From positions 1 through 5,097 of the forward strand of contig CALFNJ010000187.1 of NCBI GenBank assembly GCA_937902865.1: a stretch of 5,097 nt of DNA, in the 5' to 3' direction. This stretch comes from an uncultured Opitutaceae bacterium. Lineage in GTDB: Bacteria; Verrucomicrobiota; Verrucomicrobiia; Opitutales; Opitutaceae. Made by a program: the position numbers and the translations under genes. The notes beneath the pieces are model-generated. The model saw nothing but the letters and a program-made list of their open reading frames with translations. It searched no databases and had not been told where the DNA came from. Positions 1-5,097 of the stretch are shown piece by piece (position 1 is the first letter of the stretch; every line of letters begins with the position of its first letter).

Positions 1-1
1 G

Positions 2-364
2 ATGGTTGGCATCGAGCAGGATGTCCGCGCCTTCGATCGCCACGATCCGCACCACGGGAGCATGCCGGTCTTCTCCGGCCTGGAACGTGTCGCCCACGTT
101 CAGCTCCCCGTCCACCGGCAGCATCTTCCGCAGCACCCGCTGCACCTGCGCGGGATCGTGCACGCCGTAGGCCTTCGCCGCCGGCACCTCCACCCGCGTC
201 TTCGCGCCCGCGGCGACGGTCCGCAGCTGCTCGTCGAGGCCGTCGATGATCTGCCCCGCGCCTTCGAGATAAGTGATCGGCGTCCCACCCGACGAGGTGT
301 CGAGCACCCGGCCGGCGGGATCAGTCAGAGTATAATGAAACGTGACAACGCGACGCGTGGACAT
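2..364 (-). CDS. slyD: SlyD-like FKBP-type peptidyl-prolyl cis-trans isomerase, C-terminus cut by window edge
   Basis: This gene reads leftward off the window; 121 codons are visible from ATG at 364. Proteins of this family isomerise X-Pro bonds and act as folding chaperones in the cytoplasm. The translation begins MSTRRVVTFHYTLTDPAGRV. It carries the FKBP core Y-L-E-G-A-G-Q-I-I-D-G-L at residues 32-43 and AYG at 65-67. Next comes the insert-in-flap chaperone region (about 70-115, with P-x-D-G-E-L-x-V-G-D at 83-92), and then D-A-N-H at 118-121. That last motif matches the DGNH element of E. coli SlyD, after which the FKBP fold resumes. No signal peptide is visible. The ATG at 364 fits the family start, but no clear Shine-Dalgarno precedes it (CTCCGCGGC). 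It lies on the same strand as ybbP, separated from it by the large palindrome. Any metal-binding tail would lie outside the window. Identification as a SlyD-type FKBP is firm; orthology to E. coli slyD itself is likely. Confidence 0.93.
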   Translation of the reverse strand, partial: MSTRRVVTFHYTLTDPAGRVLDTSSGGTPITYLEGAGQIIDGLDEQLRTVAAGAKTRVEVPAAKAYGVHDPAQVQRVLRKMLPVDGELNVGDTFQAGEDRHAPVVRIVAIEGADILLDANH

Positions 365-413
365 GCCGCGGAGTGACGGGGCGCGGGCAGTCAGTGACAA
401 GGAGAAACAAGGC

Positions 414-598
414 GAAAGAAGAAGGATGAAGGAAGAATTAAGAAACCCGATTTTCGGAATCTCGCGCAGAGGCGCAGAAACGCAGAGGTCGATCACCGAT
501 CCAAGTGTTCCTGAATCCGATCTCTGTGCTTCTGCGCCTCTGTGCGAGATTTCCGATGGATCGGGTTTCTTAATTCTTCCTTTCTCCTTCTTCCTTTC
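414..598. repeat. Large imperfect palindrome with 8-bp periodic inner arms, no gene inside
   Basis: This fills most of the 236-bp gap between ybbP and slyD. The left arm (about 414-488) and right arm (about 522-598) are reverse complements with scattered mismatches, around a central spacer of about 33 bases. One 23-base block is perfect: 429-451 pairs with 560-582. The outer part of the left arm is purine-rich (GAAGGA-like). The inner part is three tandem 8-mers, CGCAGAGG, CGCAGAAA, CGCAGAGG (465-488). The right arm mirrors them as CTCTGTGC, TTCTGCGC, CTCTGTGC (522-545). The right arm ends two bases from the ybbP stop codon. Short open frames run through it in several frames but look like translated repeat, not protein. 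The ybbP transcript would fold into a long hairpin here. No clean U-tract follows, so I do not call it an intrinsic terminator. Confidence 0.9.
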
Positions 599-600
599 GA

Positions 601-3189
601 CTACGTTTCCTGCCTCAGCACTTCCAGCGGAGGATGCCGCGTGATGCCGCGGTTCGACAGCCAGCCCGCGGTCAGCGTGACGAGCGTCACGGCGCCGACC
701 GCCGTGAGCAGCATCACGGGCGGAGCCACCGGCTGGAGTTGGAAGACATAGTGCGCGAGCAGCGCGTTGCCCAGGACCGCGAGCACGCAGCCGACCAGGG
801 CGGCGAGCACGCCAAGGATCGCGTATTCGACGAGCTGGATCTGCACAAGCTGCCGCCGGCTCGCGCCCAGCGTGCGGAGGAGTACCGTTTCCCGGAGGCG
901 CTGGTAGCGGCCGTTGAGGATCGCCCCGACCAGCACCATCACGCCCGTGCCCACGGTGAAGAGGGCGAGGAACTCGATCACGAAGGAGACCTTGGAGATG
1001 ACGCTGTCGATCGTCTCGAGCACCAGCGCGAGGTCGATCGCCGTCACATTGGGAAAGGCGTCAACCACGGCCCGCTGGATCCGCGCGGAATGCTCGGGGT
1101 TGTCCGCATGGACCGCGACCACGTGGAATTTCGGCGCGTCCTCGAGCACGCCTTCGGGGAACACCGCGAAGAAATTCGGCTCGAGCCGCCGCCATTCCAC
1201 CTTGCGCACGCTGGCGACACGCGTGCGGATCGGCACGCCCTGGACGTCCCACGTAATCTCGTCGCCGAGCTGAAGCTGCATGTCGTTGAGCAATCCTTCC
1301 TCGAGCGAGATCGGCACCACATCCGTGCCCGGAGCGACGTGTCCGACGAAGGCGCCCTGCACGACGTTTTCCGTCGGCGCCAGGCTGCCGCGGTAGGTCG
1401 AGCGGTATTCGCGGCGCAGGGTCCAGCCGGGCGGACCGTCGTTATCGTTGTTCCGGCGATCGTTCCTGCCGGAACCCGGGCCGCGGTTATCACGGTCGCG
1501 CAGCAACTCGTCGACCGGCCGGTCTTTCAGCGCGGAGATCTTCATCGTGACGATCGCCGCCTGCTGCACGAGCGGGGCCTTTTGCGTCGCCAGCAGTTTT
1601 TCGAGCGGGTCGATCTGGTCGTCCTGGATGTCGAAGAAGAGCAGATTCGACCGTCCGCCACCCGCCACGCTCTGGATCTCGTGCAACAGGGTCGTGCGGG
1701 CCAGGTACAGCGTGAGGATGAGATAGGTGCCGAGGCCGAGCGCCAGCAGCAGGAGCACGGTGCGGTTGTTCGGCCGGTAGAGATTCGCCACCCCCTGGCG
1801 CGCCACATACGGCAGCCCGCGCGGAAACCAGCGCCGCGCCGCCCAGGCAACCAGCCGCGCCAGGCCGCCGAGCACGGCGAAACCGAGCCCCAGCATCGCC
1901 GTGAACCCGAGGCCCACGCGAATGCTGTCAGTCTGCCAGATCGCAAAACCAGTCACGGCCCCCGCGATGATCACGCCCACCACGATCCGCCACGGATCGG
2001 GGGCCGCGGGTCCGTCGGCGAAAGAGGCACGCAGCGCGACCAGCGGCGAGACGCGCCGGATCGCCAGCAGCGGCAGCAACGCGAACAGCACGCAGATCAC
2101 GAAGCCCGCCGCCATTCCGCGCAGCACCGCCGGCCACGCCACGAAGAAGTCCACGTCGAACGGCAGCAGGCCTTTCAGCATCGTCGGCAACGCCACCTGC
2201 ACGACCAGACCGAGGCCGGCGCCGAGCAGCGCGCCAACCAGTCCCAAGGCGATGCCCTGAACCAGATAGACGGCGAAACTCTGCCACGCGCTCGCGCCGA
2301 GGCAGCGCAGCACCGCCACCGTGCCGAGCTTCTGTCCGACATAGACGTGCAGCGCGCTCGCCACGCCGATGGCGCCGAGAAAGAGCGCCACGAAGCCCAC
2401 CAGGCCGATGAAGCCCTGGATGTGTTCGAGCGCGCGGCCCATGTCGCGCTTGCGCTCCTCCACTGTGTCGAACGAGAGCCGCTGCCCGCGAAAGCGGTCG
2501 CGCATCTCGCGGACCACTGCCTCCGGATCACGTTCGGCCGGCAGCTTGAGCTCCGTGCGGTAGCGCATGAGGACATCCTTCCCCACCCCGACCAGGCCGG
2601 TGTCAGCCAGCGCCGACAGCGGGATGAACGCGCGCGGCGCCACCATCGCGATCGCGGGCGATTCGCCCGGGATCTTCTGCAGCGCGCCGATGACGGTGAA
2701 ATCGGTGCGGCCGATCTTCACCTTGTCGCCGACCTTCACGTTGAACTGCGGCAGCAGCGTCTCTTCGAGGATGACGACATCACCGCCCGCCCGCAGCTTG
2801 GCCGGCGCGTCGGCCGGGACCGTGACGAAATCGCCGTAAAAGGGAAATTCGCCCTCCATCGCACGCACCTGCAGCAGCCGCGTGGCGCCCTGGGCCGAGG
2901 CGGTGGGAAACACCACCATCGATGACAGCATCTGCTCGCGCGCCCTCGCGCCGCCGAGCGAGTCGAAATAGCCCTGCACCGCCGCGTCCAGCGGCTGCCG
3001 CGACACGACCACCAAATCAGCGCCGAGCAACCCCTTGGTCTGCTCCGCGATCGCCCGGTCCAGATTCGCGCTGAACGAGCCGATCGCGATCAGCGCGGCG
3101 ATCCCGAGCACCACCGAAAACGAAAACAGCAACAGCCGCCGCCGCGACGCCCGCGAATCCTTCCACGCCATCTTCAAAATAAAACTCAT
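601..3189 (-). CDS. ybbP: YbbP-type FtsX-family ABC transporter permease
   Basis: This is an inner-membrane permease of 862 residues, the partner of the YbbA ATPase; E. coli YbbP is about 800. I see about ten hydrophobic segments, near residues 19-40, 258-283, 303-331, 349-377, 401-419, 425-449, 476-500, 732-757, 786-812 and 822-844. Two FtsX domains (about 264-386 and 737-855) each carry the L-G-A-S coupling motif, at 297-300 and 774-777. Two large extracytoplasmic domains (about 41-257 and 501-731) resemble MacB periplasmic cores. The stretch S-V-R-K-V-E-W-R-R-L-E-P-N-F-F-A-V-F-P-E-G-V-L (660-682) closely matches the E. coli YbbP S-L-R-K-V-D-W segment, separating it from LolC/MacB. An Asn/Asp/Arg/Gly-rich insert occupies 564-589. 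The ATG at 3189 is the first in frame; M7 is an alternative. Its leader is the end of an inserted GxxExxY cassette. The transported substrate is unknown; FtsX-type complexes often extract lipids or transmit mechanical force. Confidence 0.95.
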   Translation of the reverse strand: MSFILKMAWKDSRASRRRLLLFSFSVVLGIAALIAIGSFSANLDRAIAEQTKGLLGADLVVVSRQPLDAAVQGYFDSLGGARAREQMLSSMVVFPTASAQGATRLLQVRAMEGEFPFYGDFVTVPADAPAKLRAGGDVVILEETLLPQFNVKVGDKVKIGRTDFTVIGALQKIPGESPAIAMVAPRAFIPLSALADTGLVGVGKDVLMRYRTELKLPAERDPEAVVREMRDRFRGQRLSFDTVEERKRDMGRALEHIQGFIGLVGFVALFLGAIGVASALHVYVGQKLGTVAVLRCLGASAWQSFAVYLVQGIALGLVGALLGAGLGLVVQVALPTMLKGLLPFDVDFFVAWPAVLRGMAAGFVICVLFALLPLLAIRRVSPLVALRASFADGPAAPDPWRIVVGVIIAGAVTGFAIWQTDSIRVGLGFTAMLGLGFAVLGGLARLVAWAARRWFPRGLPYVARQGVANLYRPNNRTVLLLLALGLGTYLILTLYLARTTLLHEIQSVAGGGRSNLLFFDIQDDQIDPLEKLLATQKAPLVQQAAIVTMKISALKDRPVDELLRDRDNRGPGSGRNDRRNNDNDGPPGWTLRREYRSTYRGSLAPTENVVQGAFVGHVAPGTDVVPISLEEGLLNDMQLQLGDEITWDVQGVPIRTRVASVRKVEWRRLEPNFFAVFPEGVLEDAPKFHVVAVHADNPEHSARIQRAVVDAFPNVTAIDLALVLETIDSVISKVSFVIEFLALFTVGTGVMVLVGAILNGRYQRLRETVLLRTLGASRRQLVQIQLVEYAILGVLAALVGCVLAVLGNALLAHYVFQLQPVAPPVMLLTAVGAVTLVTLTAGWLSNRGITRHPPLEVLRQET

Positions 3190-3192
3190 GGT

Positions 3193-3200
3193 ATCACCAC
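3193..3200 (-). promoter_or_regulatory. Candidate ribosome binding site of ybbP supplied by the cassette end
   Basis: Read on the minus strand this is GTGGTGAT, then ACC, then the ybbP ATG. The conserved bacterial 16S 3' end (GAUCACCUCC) is complementary to GGAGGTGATC, so this site matches GAGGTGAT at 7 of 8 bases with workable spacing. It is the terminal segment of the cassette's inverted repeat, so the inserted DNA may itself provide translation initiation for ybbP. The match is seen in the sequence; its use is inferred. Confidence 0.4.
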
Positions 3201-3227
3201 GAAATACACGAAAAACACGAAAACGGA
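3193..3227. repeat. Left terminal inverted repeat of the GxxExxY cassette (three 9-bp units)
   Basis: This 35-base arm contains three tandem 9-mers, CACGAAATA, CACGAAAAA and CACGAAAAC, followed by GGA. It is the reverse complement of 3610-3635 except that it has one extra 9-base unit; removing the nine bases AAATACACG makes the match perfect over 26 bases. It lies between the GxxExxY stop codon and the ybbP start codon. Confidence 0.93.
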
Positions 3228-3228
3228 T

Positions 3229-3606
3229 TTAGAGGGCAATACGTTCGGCCTCGACCTTGGGAAAGTGACCGAGATTCACCAGCAGACCAAGGCGATGACC
3301 GGTTGCCCGCAAATAGTTGTGCATTTGTGCTCGGTGTTCGTCGGCCAAAGCAGAAGTTGCTTTGATCTCGATCACGATCTTATCGAAACAAACGAAATCG
3401 GGCGCATAGGTCTGACGCAACGTCCTGCCCTTGTATTTCAGCATCAAAGCCGGCTGCGCCACATAAGAAATTCCTTGGCTAGCCAACTCCATCTCGAGGC
3501 ATTCCTGATAAACCGACTCAAGGAAGCCGCATCCCTTTTCTCGATAAACTTCGAAGCAAGCGCCCATGATCCGATACGATTCCTCCGAATAAATGATCCC
3601 ACTCAT
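3229..3606 (-). CDS. GxxExxY family protein, PD-(D/E)XK nuclease-like
   Basis: This is a small soluble protein of 125 residues, the usual size for the GxxExxY family, which belongs to the PD-(D/E)XK nuclease-like superfamily. The name-giving motif is G27-F-L-E30-S-V-Y33. The nuclease-like core reads Y-A-P69-D70-F, then I-V-I-E80-I-K82-A-T. A Q94-M-H-N-Y98-L helix motif follows, and the family ending L-L-V-N-L-G-H-F-P-K-V-E is present. All predicted acidic and lysine active-site positions (E30, D70, E80, K82) are intact, so the protein could be catalytic, though activity and target are unknown. The ATG at 3606 lies only three bases inside the cassette arm, with ACGGA as a weak upstream ribosome site. 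It is co-oriented with ybbA and ybbP but is poorer in G+C. I see no functional link to the transporter; it looks like a passenger of, or agent for, the surrounding repeat element. Confidence 0.93.
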   Translation of the reverse strand: MSGIIYSEESYRIMGACFEVYREKGCGFLESVYQECLEMELASQGISYVAQPALMLKYKGRTLRQTYAPDFVCFDKIVIEIKATSALADEHRAQMHNYLRATGHRLGLLVNLGHFPKVEAERIAL

Positions 3607-3609
3607 GTG

Positions 3610-3634
3610 TCCGTTTTCGTGTTTTTCGTGGTGA

Positions 3635-3635
<1 letters not shown>
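3610..3635. repeat. Right terminal inverted repeat of the GxxExxY cassette (two 9-bp units)
   Basis: This 26-base arm, read on the minus strand, starts ATCACCACG and contains two 9-mers, CACGAAAAA and CACGAAAAC. It matches 3193-3227 in inverse orientation, lacking one 9-base unit. Its outer end overlaps the last two bases of the ybbA stop codon (TGA at 3637-3635), and its inner end forms the leader of the GxxExxY gene. Confidence 0.93.
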
Positions 3636-4321
<686 letters not shown>

Positions 4322-4333
<12 letters not shown>

Positions 4334-4351
4334 TGGGTTGGGAACTTTAGA
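4322..4351 (+). promoter_or_regulatory. Weak candidate sigma70-type promoter for tesA
   Basis: TTGAAC at 4322-4327 matches four of six -35 bases. TTTAGA at 4346-4351 matches three of six -10 bases, 18 bases downstream. Transcription would start near 4358, about 25 bases before the tesA ATG. It lies in the short divergent region and its -35 box falls inside the ybbA coding start. Only 49 bp separate the two start codons, so promoters for both genes must overlap or lie within coding DNA. The fit is poor and could be chance. Confidence 0.22.
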
Positions 4352-4382
4352 CAAAGCACACGAACCAACCGAAATCGAGCCG

Positions 4383-5036
4383 ATGCCGCCGCTGTTCCGA
4401 CGCTTTTACTCCCGCTTCCTCTTTCTTGGGTTCGTGCTGACTCTGACCTTCGCGGCCGGAATGCGTGCCGCCGAGTTGCAGACCAAGACCGTGGTCTTTT
4501 TCGGCGACAGTCTCACCGCCGGCCATGGCCTCGAGGATCCGACCGACGACGCCTACCCGGCGCTGATCCAGAAAAAGATCGAGGCCGCCGGCCTGAAATG
4601 GCGCGTCGTCAACGCCGGCCTGAGCGGCGAAACGAGCGCCGCCGGCCTGCGCCGGGTCGACTGGATCCTGCGCCAGCCCATCGATCTCTTCGTGCTCGCG
4701 CTCGGCGCCAACGACGGCCTGCGCGGCATCGATCCCGCAGTCACGCGCACCAATCTGCAGGGCATCATCGACAAGGTCCGCGCGAAGTATCCCTCCGCCA
4801 CCATCGTCCTCGCCGGCATGATGCTGCCGCCGAGCATGGGCGAGAATTACGCGCGTTCCTTCCGTGAGATATTTCCCGCCCTCGCCGAGAAGAACGGCCT
4901 GCCGCTCATCCCCTTCCTTCTCGAGGGCGTCGGCGGCGTGCCCGAACTCAACCAGGCCGACGGCATTCACCCCACGCCGCGCGGCCACGCGATGGTTGCA
5001 GAAACAGTTTGGAAAGTGTTGAAACCCCTCCTGTGA
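4383..5036 (+). CDS. tesA: Secreted TesA-type GDSL esterase (arylesterase / lysophospholipase L1 family)
   Basis: This is a periplasmic SGNH-fold hydrolase of 217 residues. Members such as E. coli TesA cleave acyl thioesters, aryl esters and lysophospholipids. The N-terminus MPPLFRRFYSRFLFLGFVLT followed by LTFAAGMRAA is a typical Sec signal peptide: basic, then hydrophobic, with probable cleavage near residues 29-30. No lipobox is seen. SGNH blocks are complete: G41-D-S43-L-T-A-G (nucleophile S43), N-A-G79-L-S-G-E-T-S (oxyanion G79), G108-A-N110-D-G-L-R-G (N110), and D193-G-I-H196-P (catalytic Asp and His). The ATG at 4383 puts the signal peptide at the very start; an in-frame TTG at 4338 would add 15 polar residues and is less likely. 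It diverges from ybbA, as in E. coli. The substrate cannot be told from sequence. Confidence 0.95.
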   Translation: MPPLFRRFYSRFLFLGFVLTLTFAAGMRAAELQTKTVVFFGDSLTAGHGLEDPTDDAYPALIQKKIEAAGLKWRVVNAGLSGETSAAGLRRVDWILRQPIDLFVLALGANDGLRGIDPAVTRTNLQGIIDKVRAKYPSATIVLAGMMLPPSMGENYARSFREIFPALAEKNGLPLIPFLLEGVGGVPELNQADGIHPTPRGHAMVAETVWKVLKPLL

Positions 5037-5097
5037 CCGTGACTCCGGCGCGCCTTACCCCCGCCCTCGCCGCCCTCTTCCTGCCGCTGGCTCTCGC
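5033..5097 (+). CDS. Start of a probable exported protein, truncated by window edge
   Basis: A GTG at 5033 overlaps the tesA stop by four bases (GTGA), the arrangement of translationally coupled genes. The 21 codons visible read MTVTPARLTPALAALFLPLA then L, a basic residue followed by a hydrophobic stretch as in a signal peptide or membrane anchor. A second GTG at 5039 is an alternative start. The frame stays open to the window end. The family cannot be identified from this much sequence, and 65 bases of open frame is weak evidence by itself; the overlap and the signal-like composition are the support. Confidence 0.5.
   Translation, partial: MTVTPARLTPALAALFLPLAL

Noticed and set aside
331..336. 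A perfect TATAAT on the plus strand
   Set aside because: It lies within the slyD coding sequence, antisense, and the region about 17 bases upstream is GC-rich with nothing like a -35 box; no plus-strand gene follows.
2..376. A plus-strand open frame at the left edge
   Set aside because: The minus strand here encodes a clear SlyD-type FKBP; the plus-strand product is a His/Arg-rich shadow.
414..598. Intrinsic terminator for ybbP
   Set aside because: The stem is far longer than usual, its arms are imperfect, and no run of U follows on the minus strand.
342..644. A 100-codon plus-strand frame through the palindrome
   Set aside because: Its sequence is translated repeat (R-R-G-A-E-T-Q-R and its mirror C-A-S-A-P-L-C-E), with no domain.
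634..2925. A 763-codon open frame on the plus strand opposite ybbP
   Set aside because: It is the antisense shadow of a GC-rich gene: rich in Arg, His, Gln and Glu, with no recognisable domain, while the minus-strand frame is a clear YbbP homologue.

Overview
The window looks like GC-rich bacterial chromosome (coding DNA around 70% G+C in the stretches I counted). Gene content, gene order and two styles of dispersed repeat resemble genomes of the Verrucomicrobiota, perhaps Opitutaceae. That placement is inferred from general familiarity, not from a marker gene.

Layout, left to right. (1) Positions 2-364, minus strand: the N-terminal 121 codons of a SlyD-like FKBP prolyl isomerase, cut by the window edge. 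(2) 365-600: a gene-free gap dominated by a large imperfect palindrome (414-598) whose inner arms are built of 8-bp units. (3) 601-3189, minus: an 862-residue FtsX-family permease, recognisable as YbbP. (4) 3193-3637: a compact cassette holding a GxxExxY (PD-(D/E)XK-like) gene between terminal inverted repeats made of 9-bp units; its base composition is much poorer in G+C than its neighbours. (5) 3635-4333, minus: the partner ATPase YbbA. (6) 4334-4382: a 49-bp divergent intergenic region. (7) 4383-5036, plus: a secreted TesA-type GDSL esterase, followed with a 4-base overlap by the start of another probable exported protein (5033-5097, truncated).

YbbA and YbbP form one ABC machine, and the divergent tesA is the same neighbourhood known from E. 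coli. The system is conserved but its transport substrate is not settled. The most notable point is that the GxxExxY cassette sits exactly between the ybbA stop codon and the ybbP start codon. Removing it at a 4-bp direct repeat (TGAT) rebuilds a tidy junction: a GGAG Shine-Dalgarno, the ybbA stop, and ybbP ATG nine bases after the GGAG. This points to a precise insertion that split an operon without breaking either reading frame. The palindrome after ybbP has a similar build but no gene inside, and could be a gene-less relative.
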